A program made the position numbers and the translations under genes. This document shows, one piece after another, positions 47,754 to 56,636 of a stretch of DNA of 64,000 nt. Source of the DNA: Formosa sp. Hel3_A1_48 (GTDB lineage Bacteria > Bacteroidota > Bacteroidia > Flavobacteriales > Flavobacteriaceae); contig NZ_CP017259.1 of NCBI RefSeq assembly GCF_001735715.1, forward strand, positions 1,952,455-2,016,454. The letters run 5' to 3'. The notes below the pieces were generated by a model. It ran no database searches. It was not told the origin of the DNA and saw only the letters and a program-made list of their open reading frames with translations. Numbering within the stretch: position 1 is the first letter of the stretch; each line of letters begins with the position of its first letter.

Positions 47754-47761
47754 CAAAAATA
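47754..47761 (-). promoter_or_regulatory. -7 box of the ilvDBNCA promoter
   Basis: On the minus strand TATTTTTG matches TAnnTTTG exactly, 35 bases before the ilvD ATG. No attenuator terminator was seen between it and ilvD, unlike the his operon. Confidence 0.5.
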
Positions 47762-47889
47762 AATAATCCCCCATTACTTAATTTTAAATTCAATTAGATA
47801 AGATCTAAACTCAATTTAAAAAATAATAGCATAAATATCTGTAAATCAGTTATTTAAATTAAAAAATTTATGATGTTCAATGCCCTTAA

Positions 47890-48426
47890 TTATTTTAAAC
47901 TAATTCGTTTAATTTCAAGTTGAAATGAAGTATTCTTTTTTGAAGATCTCAAAATACCTAACTGATTAAATTGCTTTTGATTGAAATTGGGAAGGTTTAC
48001 TGCAAATCCTCTAAAGCTTGCTGTCATTTTATTAAGTGGGATCAAAATTGTTTCCCATTCGCCAGAGGTTTTAAAATTATAAACAAAAGAGTGGCGGTCA
48101 TAAATGGAAGCCTTAATGCGCAATTGAAATTCAGAGCCATCTCCTTTAACATCTAAAACAATAGCCTTTTCTTTGCCGATTTTGAAGCTGTCTAAGTTCA
48201 AACGTACAGACGAAAACCCACCATTATTCTCTATTGAAACACCGCCGTTAAACAACCCGTTACCTTCTTCTGTTAATGTGAAATTACCACTAGATTTCCC
48301 ACCCATGACCACATCATCAACTACTTGCCATAATTCAATTGGGCAAGCACTATTGAACTCAAATACTGTTTTAGAATTTTGGTTGGATGATAACAATGCC
48401 ATTAGAACTAATATATGTTGGATCAT
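47890..48426 (-). CDS. CIA30 family protein
   Basis: The 178-residue protein has a short hydrophobic N-terminus (signal-like, residues 1-13) and the CIA30 core ELWQVVDDVVMGGKSSGNF, with IVLDVKGDGSEFQLRI later. CIA30 was named for a mitochondrial complex I assembly factor, but bacterial members have varied, mostly unknown roles. Its ATG overlaps the helicase stop by 4 bases (ATGA), so the two are translated together. Confidence 0.85.
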   Translation of the reverse strand: MIQHILVLMALLSSNQNSKTVFEFNSACPIELWQVVDDVVMGGKSSGNFTLTEEGNGLFNGGVSIENNGGFSSVRLNLDSFKIGKEKAIVLDVKGDGSEFQLRIKASIYDRHSFVYNFKTSGEWETILIPLNKMTASFRGFAVNLPNFNQKQFNQLGILRSSKKNTSFQLEIKRISLK

Positions 48427-49967
48427 GATTTTAAACTGAGTTCAGATTTAATAACATCAAAGTTTAGCCTAAGAAAAGAACGCAACTTTTTTTTGTAGTC
48501 TTCTTTTAACCAAGCTAAGAAATTGTGCGTACTCTTACTGATGCATTTTGAATAGCGATTAATCCTAAATTCAATATCATCATCTAACAACTTAATTAAA
48601 GTCAAGGCATCAAAAATATCTTCACTATTTTCAATACATATTTTGGCGTGTTGCTCTATGGAGCGCTTTAAAACTACTTTTGAAGACTCTCCCCTTCTAA
48701 TGGATTCAATATATGTTTTATTTATGTCGAAATAAACTTCCTCAGATTTTGAAAAAGACAGTCTGATTGCCTCGGGCATTTCATACTTAAAATTATTTTC
48801 AAGATCTTCATCACTTAATATTCCATCCAAATAATGACTCGGATATTTAAAAATACGCTGCCAATCCAAATTGGTACTGCCCCAAGGCCCAAAACGATGA
48901 AAATTATTCCCTAAATCAATGACATTAAAACTATCCTTGGCCTTGTAAATTCGAGAACCACGACCAATCATTTGGTAATAAAGAGTTAGCGATTTAGTCG
49001 CACGATTCAATATTATCGCTTCGACACTGGGTTCATCAAAACCAGTGGTCAAAATACTGACAGAAGTAAGTATGGCGCCTGGTGTATTCTTAAACCATTT
49101 CAGGATATTGGCACGTTCTTTTTTTGTGGTAGTGTTGTCTAAGTGCGCTATTGGAAGTCCTGCTCGTCTGAAAAGATCATAGACAAATAAAGAGGTATTG
49201 ATACCATTATTGAAGATTAATGTTTTTTGTCCTGCACAACGTTCAGTATAAGCTTCCATGAGCTTAGAAAGCATTTCATTGTTTGTGTACAAGTCCTCCG
49301 ACGACTTCACTGTGTAATCCCCGTTAGCCCCTACTACCAAACTTGTCAATCCAACATTGTAAGAAAACATATTTGCTTTAGCTAAAAAGCGATTGTCTAT
49401 CAGTGATTCTATACTTTCGCCGACGATTAATTCATTGTAGTTGTCGGTCATAGGCAGTTCAATATTTGAACTTAAAGGAGTGGCTGTAACGCCGAGTATA
49501 AAGGATTTATCAAAAAACTTAAATAGCTTCGTAAACGAATTGTAATGCGCTTCATCAATAATCACCAATCCGATATCTGAAATATCGAGTTTATCATCTT
49601 TAAGCCTATTATTCAAAGTTTCAACCATGGCCACAAAACAATCAAAGTCCTTTTGGTCGTCAAGCCTGGCCTTGCTGTCTACAACTTTATTTGCAACTCC
49701 AAATTCCGTTAAAACGCTTGACGTTTGTTTGCACAGTTCAATACGGTGAGTCATCACCAGTACTTTTTTCTTTCGTGTTTTCAGGTATTGGCTGACGATT
49801 TCAGAAAATATAACAGTTTTCCCTCCACCAGTTGGTAATTGATACAACAAATGATAATCCTCAGCGGCCGATTCAAAACAATCGAATATTTTTTCAATGG
49901 CTCCTTTTTGATAATGATAAAGTTCTTTACCTTCTTTACGTTCTTCTTTATCTACTGTCGTAAGCAT
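48423..49967 (-). CDS. Superfamily 2 DEAD/DEAH-box helicase
   Basis: The 514-residue protein has Walker A TGGGKT at about 46-51, DEAH at 138-141 and the C-terminal motif QMIGRGSRIYK, in a type III restriction (ResIII)-Helicase_C architecture. The start is the ATG at 49967; an upstream TTG in frame would fall at the predicted transcription start. The promoter box TATTTTTG is at 49991-49998. A restriction role cannot be excluded, but no modification gene is near. Paired with CIA30. Confidence 0.85.
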   Translation of the reverse strand: MLTTVDKEERKEGKELYHYQKGAIEKIFDCFESAAEDYHLLYQLPTGGGKTVIFSEIVSQYLKTRKKKVLVMTHRIELCKQTSSVLTEFGVANKVVDSKARLDDQKDFDCFVAMVETLNNRLKDDKLDISDIGLVIIDEAHYNSFTKLFKFFDKSFILGVTATPLSSNIELPMTDNYNELIVGESIESLIDNRFLAKANMFSYNVGLTSLVVGANGDYTVKSSEDLYTNNEMLSKLMEAYTERCAGQKTLIFNNGINTSLFVYDLFRRAGLPIAHLDNTTTKKERANILKWFKNTPGAILTSVSILTTGFDEPSVEAIILNRATKSLTLYYQMIGRGSRIYKAKDSFNVIDLGNNFHRFGPWGSTNLDWQRIFKYPSHYLDGILSDEDLENNFKYEMPEAIRLSFSKSEEVYFDINKTYIESIRRGESSKVVLKRSIEQHAKICIENSEDIFDALTLIKLLDDDIEFRINRYSKCISKSTHNFLAWLKEDYKKKLRSFLRLNFDVIKSELSLKS

Positions 49968-49990
49968 AATATGGATTGTGTTCAACTTTG

Positions 49991-49998
49991 CAAAAATA
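49991..49998 (-). promoter_or_regulatory. -7 box of the helicase-CIA30 promoter
   Basis: On the minus strand TATTTTTG is an exact TAnnTTTG match. The predicted transcript start near 49984 supports the ATG at 49967 as the start codon. Confidence 0.5.
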
Positions 49999-50133
49999 GG
50001 ACCTTTTTTGAGTTTTCAAATAATTTAGATGTGATTTTTAAAAAATATTTAAAGCTTTGTCTTATTTGGAATTGGAATTTTCAGCTTTAATTTTAAAATC
50101 ATTAAATTTATATTGTAATTTTAATTAAGTCTC

Positions 50134-50564
50134 ATGAATTCATCTAACATTAAGCCTTCAACGCGTTATTGGCTCGTTGTTATCCTCTCGTTTTTATGGT
50201 ATGCTGTAGGAGTTTTTAATTATTTAGCACAGGCGTACATGACAGATGAAACTTTGTTTCATTTCCAGATGAAGTACAACTTTACTACACCAATTTGCCG
50301 GCTTGGGTCACTGCTGCATTTGCATTGGCGGTCTTTGGTGGTTTACTTGGCTCAGTCGGTCTATTTTTACGAAAAAAATGGGCTTCATTTTTATTTCTTG
50401 GCTCCTTTTTTGCTATTGTGGCGCAGCAATTTCATAGTTTTTTTGTTCAAGATTTTATTGAAATCACTATTGAAAAAGCGATTATGCCTCTTCTAGTATT
50501 AATAATTGCCCTTTACATGATATACTATTCGAGAAAAAGCGAAACTGAGGGTCTGCTCATTTAA
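50134..50564 (+). pseudogene. Frameshifted small four-helix membrane protein
   Basis: Two overlapping frames together make one protein. The first (from ATG 50134) begins with RYWLVVILSFLWYAVGVFNY and runs into nonsense after about 50250. The second frame continues with YYTNLPAWVTAAFALAVFGG to a stop at 50562-50564. One missing base between about 50250 and 50280, for example in a T run, would join them into about 143 residues with four membrane helices. The intact family occurs in flavobacteria, often labelled sugar transporter without evidence. It is either a real mutation or a sequencing error. Confidence 0.8.
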
Positions 50565-50578
50565 TTTGAATTGGAACC

Positions 50579-51751
50579 CTAGTCTGGTTTTTGTCGTTTG
50601 ATTTTATGAATTTTTTTTGATCCACTATACATCGTGTACAGAACAAGTTTTGACTCAAGTTTGGCATTGAATACTTTAATTTTTCTTGAGGGTCTTAAAC
50701 CAACATGTTTTAAGGCCTCTAGATTTGAAGTAATTAACCAAGCATTAGTTCCTGAGTAATTATGTTTCAATGTAGTTCCAATAGCTCCATAAAACTCCTC
50801 CATTTCTAAATCCAATCGCTCACCATAAGGAGGATTGAATACCATATGTAATGGAGCATCCCCACCTTTTTGTGTTTTAAAAAAATCCTCGTGCTTTATA
50901 GAAATAAACTCTTCTAGATGTGCGTTTTTCACATTCTCTATCGCTTTTCGGACGGCACTAGGAGATTTATCAAACCCCAATATTTTATGGTGAAAATCAC
51001 GTGTTTTTGATAGTAACGATTCTTCAATCTTTTCGAAAAGATCAACATCCCAGTCCTGCCAACGTTCAAAAGCAAATTCATTACGCATCAAATTTGGGGG
51101 GATGTTACACGCAATCATAGCTGCCTCAACAAGTATTGTTCCAGACCCACACATAGGATCCATAAAGTCTGTTTGTCCGTCCCAACCAGAGAGCATAACA
51201 AGCCCTGCGGCCAAGACTTCATTTATCGGGGCTATATTTGTAGCTATTTTATAACCTCTTTTGTGTAAAGATTCACCTGAGCTATCAAGAGAGACATTAC
51301 AGAAATCGCCTTCAATATGTATATTGATTTTTAAATCAGGAAAGCGCAGATCTACGTTGGGCCGCTGACCAGTATGTTCACGGAATCGATCGACTATGGC
51401 ATCTTTAGTTTTTAAAGCTATAAATTGAGAATGGGTAAAACGATCTCCACTAAGCGTTGCTCCAACAGCCAAACTACCATCTTTATTTAAATAATCCTCC
51501 CAACGGATGTTTTTAATTTTTTGGTAGAGTTCTGTTTCGTTTTTTACACTGAATTTTGCAATAGGCTTTAAAATTTTAATTGCAGTACGTAACCCTAAAT
51601 TGCATTTATACATAAACCCTTTGTCTCCAATAAAACGAACATGACGAACACCCCTTTTAATTTTTTGTGCTCCAAGTTGCAGTAATTCTTTTTCTAAAAG
51701 TTCTTCAAAACCGTATAAAGTTTTGGCAACCATTTCAAAATTAGCATTCAT
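50579..51751 (-). CDS. THUMP-domain RNA methyltransferase (RlmL N-terminal/YcbY type)
   Basis: The 390-residue protein starts with a THUMP-like region (MVAKTLYGFEELLEKELLQL) and continues with a Rossmann methyltransferase domain. SAM motif I is in MDPMCGSGTILVEAAMIA, and the catalytic motif NPPYGERL (N-P-P-Y) is conserved for exocyclic amine methylation. It resembles the N-terminal half of E. coli RlmKL, which makes m2G2445 in 23S rRNA; the target here is inferred. It is divergent from the next methyltransferase gene. Confidence 0.9.
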   Translation of the reverse strand: MNANFEMVAKTLYGFEELLEKELLQLGAQKIKRGVRHVRFIGDKGFMYKCNLGLRTAIKILKPIAKFSVKNETELYQKIKNIRWEDYLNKDGSLAVGATLSGDRFTHSQFIALKTKDAIVDRFREHTGQRPNVDLRFPDLKINIHIEGDFCNVSLDSSGESLHKRGYKIATNIAPINEVLAAGLVMLSGWDGQTDFMDPMCGSGTILVEAAMIACNIPPNLMRNEFAFERWQDWDVDLFEKIEESLLSKTRDFHHKILGFDKSPSAVRKAIENVKNAHLEEFISIKHEDFFKTQKGGDAPLHMVFNPPYGERLDLEMEEFYGAIGTTLKHNYSGTNAWLITSNLEALKHVGLRPSRKIKVFNAKLESKLVLYTMYSGSKKIHKIKRQKPD

Positions 51752-51771
51752 AATTTTTTTGCAATAGGTGT

Positions 51772-51790
51772 CAAAAATACAGTATTTTTG
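51772..51790. promoter_or_regulatory. Back-to-back -7 boxes forming a 19-base palindrome
   Basis: caaaaatacagtatttttg reads TATTTTTG on both strands (minus at 51772-51779, plus at 51783-51790), with three bases between. They serve the genes starting at 51751 (minus) and 51811 (plus). Two RNA polymerases could not occupy both sites at once. Confidence 0.6.
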
Positions 51791-51810
51791 TCGGTGTAAG
51801 CATTAATTAA

Positions 51811-52548
51811 ATGACAAAACATCAAAATTGGTTTCAATCATGGTTTGATACGCCTTATTACCATATTCTATATAAGCAACGTAACAATACAGAAGCGGAA
51901 AATTTTATTAGAAAATTGGTAACTTATTTGGAAACAGATAAAAATCAATCAATATTGGATCTGGCTTGTGGCAAAGGACGGCATTCAATTTTTTTGAATT
52001 CACTAGGGTACAAAGTCAAAGGAGTAGATTTGTCAAGTCAAAGTATCTTGGAAGCTACTAAGTACGCTAATGATCGCCTAGAGTTTGAAATTCACGATAT
52101 GCGCACTCCCCTAGATACGAAATACGACCTCATTTTAAATCTGTTTACTAGTTTTGGCTATTTTGATAATTTAGAGGACAATCTTAGCGCTCTGAATACC
52201 ATAAAAAGTGGACTTTCAAATCAAGGCATTGGGGTTATTGACTTTATGAACAGCCCTTATATAATCGAACATTTAGTCCCTCATAACACCATTGAAATTG
52301 ATGGTATTCATTTTGAGCTGAAGCGTAGTGTTTCGGATGGCGTTATTACAAAAAAAATTACTGTAACTGATAAAGGGTTGTCGCATAATTACATAGAACG
52401 AGTTCGCGCATTTGATAAAGCAGATTTTACTAGTATGTTTTCTAAACTAAACCTGAATTTAATAGATAGCTTTGGGAGCTATGACTTAGATCCGTACAAT
52501 GTGGAATCGTCTAAACGTTTAATTTTAATTTTTAAAAAAAATGCTTAA
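51811..52548 (+). CDS. Class I SAM-dependent methyltransferase
   Basis: The 245-residue protein has SAM motif I ILDLACGKGRHSIFL near residues 49-63 and a post-I acidic GVDLS. Motif IV is in YDLILNLFTSFGYFD. The substrate is unknown. The ZIP transporter gene overlaps its last 8 bases, so they are co-transcribed. Confidence 0.85.
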   Translation: MTKHQNWFQSWFDTPYYHILYKQRNNTEAENFIRKLVTYLETDKNQSILDLACGKGRHSIFLNSLGYKVKGVDLSSQSILEATKYANDRLEFEIHDMRTPLDTKYDLILNLFTSFGYFDNLEDNLSALNTIKSGLSNQGIGVIDFMNSPYIIEHLVPHNTIEIDGIHFELKRSVSDGVITKKITVTDKGLSHNYIERVRAFDKADFTSMFSKLNLNLIDSFGSYDLDPYNVESSKRLILIFKKNA

Positions 52549-53218
52549 TTTCTTATTACCCATTTTGGCTGTTTTGATTGGATTCCTTCTTGCAATTTGG
52601 TTTTCAAATTCAAAGCAAATGTCTTTAAAATTGCTACTTACATTTAGTGGAGCATTTTTGCTTTCCACAACTGTATTTGAATTATTGCCCGCTGTATATT
52701 CAAAACTAGAGCCAAAATTATCAGGGTTGTATATACTTGCTGGTATCATATTTCAAATTATTTTAGAGTTTTTTTCCAAAGGAGCAGAACACGGCCACTT
52801 ACACGGGAGGAGAAGTAATACAAAAACATTCCCTTTACTTATGTTTTTGAGTTTAGGGGTACATGCCTTTTTGGAGGGTTTTCCTGTTTTCGCTCACCAA
52901 ACCATTGTTTATGGGGTTTTTGTCCATAAAATCCCTGTAGCAATACTTATTGTTTCATATTTATTGCTTTCAAAGTTGCCAAAGTTTCAAGCTTTTGTTT
53001 TTATTATGGTTTTTGCGCTTTTAACTCCTTTGGGCACTTTAGCGGCGCAGACGATCCATTTGTCTGAAAAATTAATTTATAGCGTAAATTCATTGGTTAT
53101 AGGGATGTTTTTACACATCGCTACAATAATTTTATTTGAGGCAGATGAAGGCCACAAATTTAATTTAAACAAAATCGTAGCTATTGTTTGTGCAGTCTTG
53201 ATTGCCTTTTTTATGTAA
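52541..53218 (+). CDS. ZIP family divalent metal transporter
   Basis: The 225-residue membrane protein has about eight helices. Metal-binding helices carry SLGVHAFLEGFP and, later, VHKIPVAILIVSYLLL, and the variable histidine-rich loop is EHGHLHGRR. These are hallmarks of ZIP zinc/iron importers. The last base of the gene is at 53218 and a convergent intergenic region follows. Confidence 0.86.
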   Translation: MLNFLLPILAVLIGFLLAIWFSNSKQMSLKLLLTFSGAFLLSTTVFELLPAVYSKLEPKLSGLYILAGIIFQIILEFFSKGAEHGHLHGRRSNTKTFPLLMFLSLGVHAFLEGFPVFAHQTIVYGVFVHKIPVAILIVSYLLLSKLPKFQAFVFIMVFALLTPLGTLAAQTIHLSEKLIYSVNSLVIGMFLHIATIILFEADEGHKFNLNKIVAIVCAVLIAFFM

Positions 53219-53390
53219 AAAAAATCACGATTAAAAAAAATATTCTTAATCATGACTTTTAAGTAGGAGATTTATTTGGGCAAAAAAGGATTTAAAATTA
53301 CATTTTGAGATTATTTAAAATTCACAAACCTTTTTTTATTATGGTAAAACTACGAACATTTAGACTACAAATAAAGCGCTATGTAACAAA

Positions 53391-53431
53391 CGGCTTATTG
53401 GCGTAATAAGCGGGCTTATTTGTGTCATAAG
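53391..53431. repeat. Two tandem 20-21 base units, each an inverted repeat
   Basis: cggcttattggcgtaataag and cgggcttatttgtgtcataag are side by side. Each can fold (cttatt/aataag and cttat/ataag). They lie in the 240-base gap between convergent ZIP and DUF4294 genes (53219-53458), with no T tract. A 21-codon frame (53341-53406) overlaps the first unit. Apart from these and an imperfect ttaatcatg hairpin near 53228-53257, nothing is seen in the gap. Confidence 0.5.
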
Positions 53432-53458
53432 TGGGGTGAGAGACCAGAAATACCATAA

Positions 53459-54133
53459 TTATTTACCTTTTTTGTTTTTCCAAATCTTATTCAAAGTATA
53501 TAAATCGAAGGTTTTGTAGGATTTTTGAAATTCCAAGTTTCCTTTATCAAATTGCCGTTGAAGAATATCTTCAATCAAAAAATCTTCCTCTTCAACTTCA
53601 GGATCAAATGGAATTTTTAGAGACATATCAAACAGTTTTGCAGTATTGTTATACCAAAAAGCCCGCCAACCACTACGCAACTCCTTGATAAGATCAAAGG
53701 CTGTTTCACCTGTTTGTCGATGAATGAGTTTGATTAGAATTTGTCCTTCTGTAATTGTGAATTTTTTTAATTTATCAGCAAATTCATTCTCAACAAATTT
53801 TTGAACCATACGGGTGTACTTTTTACGCTGTCTTTTGCTTTTTACACCAGCCATTCGCGCATTGAGTGTTTCTAGCCGCTCTGCAGCTAACTTAGCATAG
53901 GGGTAAACTTTAAGAGTTTTTCGCTGAAGAATTAAATAGCGTCTGCGTTCTTCATTGGAATTAAGCCGTAGGCGAGGTAAAATTACGACTTCTTCCAAAT
54001 CTATGGATTGACCAGTTATTGTATCCCCCTTTATGATTAAATACTTTTTAGGAATAGTATCTACTGCAACAGCTGGGGTTTGCCCCCAACAGCAAAACAA
54101 TCCAATCATGTAAATATAAGTAATATACTTCAT
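53459..54133 (-). CDS. DUF4294 family exported protein
   Basis: The 224-residue protein has an N-terminal signal peptide (MKYITYIYMIGLFCCWGQ) and a body typical of DUF4294, with LEEVVILPRLRLNSNEERRR and RKYPYAKL-like KVYPYAKLAAERLETLN. The family is common in Bacteroidetes and functionally unknown. It is divergent from the M42 peptidase gene, a neighbourhood I recall from other flavobacteria. Confidence 0.83.
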   Translation of the reverse strand: MKYITYIYMIGLFCCWGQTPAVAVDTIPKKYLIIKGDTITGQSIDLEEVVILPRLRLNSNEERRRYLILQRKTLKVYPYAKLAAERLETLNARMAGVKSKRQRKKYTRMVQKFVENEFADKLKKFTITEGQILIKLIHRQTGETAFDLIKELRSGWRAFWYNNTAKLFDMSLKIPFDPEVEEEDFLIEDILQRQFDKGNLEFQKSYKTFDLYTLNKIWKNKKGK

Positions 54134-54225
54134 CGAAAGCTGAATGGCTCCAAAGTTAAAAAATATACATCATATCGTAACTTAAAATCATTGTTATTTG
54201 TTATTTTTAACCAAAATTTTAAACG

Positions 54226-55314
54226 ATGGCAAAACAGCAAATTTTAGATAAAAAAGCATTAGATTTTCTAGAATCTTACCTTAACAATGCTGCTCCTACA
54301 GGATATGAGTGGAATGGTCAAAAATTATGGATGGACTATTTAAAGCCTTATGTGGATACATTCATAACTGATACGTACGGCACAGCCGTTGGGGTTATTA
54401 ATCCTGATGCTTCATTTAAAGTTGTTATTGAAGGTCATGCTGATGAAATTTCATGGTATGTTAACTATATTTCAGATGATGGCTTGATATATGTTATTCG
54501 CAATGGCGGTAGTGATCACCAAATTGCGCCTAGTAAAATAGTAAATATCCATACCAAAAATGGCATTGTCAAAGGGGTGTTTGGTTGGCCCGCAATTCAT
54601 ACGCGTACTTTAGCAAAAGAGCAAGCCCCTAAACCCGATAATATTTTTATTGATGTAGGTTGTCAATCAAAAAAAGATGTAGAAAAGTTAGGCGTTCACG
54701 TTGGGTGTGTCATCACCTATCCCGATGAATTTCACATCCTTAATAAAGACCATTTTGTGTGTCGTGCTCTAGACAACCGAATGGGTGGCTTCATGATAGC
54801 ACAGGTTGCACGCTTATTGCATGAAAACAAAAAAACTCTTCCCTTTGGACTTTACATTACAAACTCTGTTCAAGAAGAAATTGGTTTACGTGGTGCCCAA
54901 ATGATTACCCACACCATTCAACCGGATGTAGCTATTGTGACTGATGTGACTCACGATACCACAACGCCAATGATAAACAAGAAAAAACAAGGGCATTGCA
55001 AAATGGGTGATGGTCCAGTAATTGCTTATGCTCCAGCAGTACAGCAAAAATTAAGAGACCTCATCACAGAAACTGCCGAAAAAAATAAAATTCCGTTCCA
55101 ACGCGCAGCGCTTTCTAGAGCAACTGGAACTGATACTGATGCCTTCGCCTACAGTAATGGTGGAGTAGCCTCTGCGCTTATTTCATTACCGTTGCGGTAT
55201 ATGCACACCACAGTAGAAATGGTTCACCGAAAAGATGTAGAAAATGTCATTCGAATGATTTATGAATCCCTTCTAAATATTAAAGCTGGAGAAACTTTTA
55301 GCTATTTCGATTAA
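54226..55314 (+). CDS. M42 family metallopeptidase (glutamyl aminopeptidase-like)
   Basis: The 362-residue co-catalytic zinc peptidase has all expected ligands: H71 (EGHADE), D183 (RALDNR), E217-E218 (QEEIG, general base and ligand), D240 and H327 (RYMHTTVE). M42 enzymes trim peptides in the cytoplasm as large assemblies. It ends 2 bases before the NUDIX gene. Confidence 0.92.
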   Translation: MAKQQILDKKALDFLESYLNNAAPTGYEWNGQKLWMDYLKPYVDTFITDTYGTAVGVINPDASFKVVIEGHADEISWYVNYISDDGLIYVIRNGGSDHQIAPSKIVNIHTKNGIVKGVFGWPAIHTRTLAKEQAPKPDNIFIDVGCQSKKDVEKLGVHVGCVITYPDEFHILNKDHFVCRALDNRMGGFMIAQVARLLHENKKTLPFGLYITNSVQEEIGLRGAQMITHTIQPDVAIVTDVTHDTTTPMINKKKQGHCKMGDGPVIAYAPAVQQKLRDLITETAEKNKIPFQRAALSRATGTDTDAFAYSNGGVASALISLPLRYMHTTVEMVHRKDVENVIRMIYESLLNIKAGETFSYFD

Positions 55315-55316
55315 AA

Positions 55317-55865
55317 TTGCAAGAATATTTAGACATTTGGAATGAGGACGGCAACCCAACTGGAGCACGTTGTACTAAAGGTGAAGCTCACCTAAAAGGG
55401 CTTTTTCACCCTACAGTACATGCGTGGTTTTACAACTCTACCCCAGCCCTTTTGCTGCAAAAGCGAGGGGCTAACAAACAGACTTTCCCCAACTTTTGGG
55501 ATGTTTCCGTTGCCGGTCATGTTTCTGCTGGAGAAACGATTTTAGAAGGGGCGGTTCGTGAAATTAATGAAGAGATTGGTCTTCAACTTAAGCCAACAGA
55601 TTTAGAACTTATCGATATCCGAAAAAATAGTAACAAATTTTCTAACGGTATCATAGATTGTGAATTTCAACATGTATTCCTGTGTAAACTAAATATACCA
55701 GTTCAAAACCTTAAACTACAAACTGAGGAAGTATCGGCTGTTCGCCTTTTTTCTTTTGAAGAAATAGAACTATGCCAACAGAAAAAAAACTCAGAATTTC
55801 ATATTGTTCCAGCAGACATGAGCTACTACAACATGGTGATGAACGAAGTGTTAAAACGAATATAG
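55317..55865 (+). CDS. NUDIX hydrolase with TTG start
   Basis: The 182-residue protein has the NUDIX box GHVSAGETILEGAV followed by REINEEIGL (residues 67-89). It resembles the Idi/YfcD-like subfamily (IWNEDGNPTG, KGEAHLKGLFHPTVHAWFY). No ATG exists in the first part; a TTG two bases after the peptidase stop gives an N-terminus that fits homologues. The pair is likely co-translated. Substrate unknown. Confidence 0.88.
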   Translation: MQEYLDIWNEDGNPTGARCTKGEAHLKGLFHPTVHAWFYNSTPALLLQKRGANKQTFPNFWDVSVAGHVSAGETILEGAVREINEEIGLQLKPTDLELIDIRKNSNKFSNGIIDCEFQHVFLCKLNIPVQNLKLQTEEVSAVRLFSFEEIELCQQKKNSEFHIVPADMSYYNMVMNEVLKRI

Positions 55866-55867
55866 AA

Positions 55868-56071
55868 TTACCAATCTGTTGATTCTAAACTAAAAAGTTT
55901 AGTGACTTCAATATCAAAAATACAAGCTAGACGTAACGCAAGAACAGTAGACGGAACGTATTTACCCAGCTCCATAGCATTAATAGTTTGTCTACTGACC
56001 TTTGCTTTTTCAGCTAATTGCGCTTGTGTTAAATTATGTCGAGCACGCTCAATTTTAATAGTGTTTTTCAT
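55868..56071 (-). CDS. XRE family helix-turn-helix regulator
   Basis: The 67-residue protein is a single Cro/CI domain with LTQAQLAEKAKVSRQTINAM at about 15-34. It lies 3 bases after the small membrane protein gene and is probably an autoregulator: a palindrome overlaps the -33 box of the shared promoter. The 3' end converges with the NUDIX gene. Confidence 0.9.
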   Translation of the reverse strand: MKNTIKIERARHNLTQAQLAEKAKVSRQTINAMELGKYVPSTVLALRLACIFDIEVTKLFSLESTDW

Positions 56072-56074
56072 AAT

Positions 56075-56539
56075 TCAACTTTCGTTTTTTAATTTATTCA
56101 ATTGCCAGTAAAATCTGATGATAAAGAATATTATTACAGTGAACATATTAAAAATCATGACATACAAAAATGAAAAGTCGTATATAAACAACAATGAAAT
56201 TAAAAGAATACCGTAATTGACATAAACCGCCCATACCAATGACTCTAGTCTAATTTTTAAAATGTATTCGTCCTCCTCTTTTTCTTTTGAAAAGGCCACA
56301 AAAATTGAACTTAAAATAATTAAAACCCCAACAATCTCATTTAAAATATTATTGTTTACAGTTCCAGCCAATTTATTTTGTCCCATAAACTCGTCAACAA
56401 ATAGTGCTGGCATTTCAAATTCTAAAGCAGTTGGTTCAAGTTCAAACACCAGAGACAATGCACCCACAATAAGAGATGGAGTCAAAATAATCCAACCATA
56501 TATCTTAAAACAGTTTGGAAATAAATAATTTGTTTTCAT
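56075..56539 (-). CDS. Small four-helix membrane protein paired with the XRE regulator
   Basis: The 154-residue protein has four predicted membrane segments (about 9-28, 63-82, 98-117, 121-141) separated by short charged loops. No family is recognised. Membrane proteins of this size commonly precede a 65-70 residue XRE regulator in bacteria. The function is unknown; regulation by the partner is inferred from the operator-like repeat. Confidence 0.78.
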   Translation of the reverse strand: MKTNYLFPNCFKIYGWIILTPSLIVGALSLVFELEPTALEFEMPALFVDEFMGQNKLAGTVNNNILNEIVGVLIILSSIFVAFSKEKEEDEYILKIRLESLVWAVYVNYGILLISLLFIYDFSFLYVMIFNMFTVIIFFIIRFYWQLNKLKNES

Positions 56540-56551
56540 ATGTATTTTTTT

Positions 56552-56590
56552 TAAATATACAGTTTATTTGACATTTAGACAAGTATACTT
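56552..56590 (-). promoter_or_regulatory. Promoter with overlapping palindromic operator for the XRE pair
   Basis: On the minus strand TTG (56580-56582), a 20-base spacer and TATATTTA (56552-56559) form a near-consensus promoter. The perfect palindrome aagtatactt (56581-56590) covers the -33 box, and a similar half-site aaatatac (56553-56560) covers the -7 box. This is the layout expected for a self-repressing XRE protein. Confidence 0.5.
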
Positions 56591-56636
56591 TACATTTATA
56601 AACATAATATACTAAGGTATCTAAATAATGATGTCT

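Noticed and set aside
47794..47832. 12-residue Leu-rich frame upstream of ilvD (possible leader peptide)
   Set aside because: It lies upstream of the predicted -7 box at 47754-47761 and there is no terminator between it and ilvD, so it would not be part of the mRNA.
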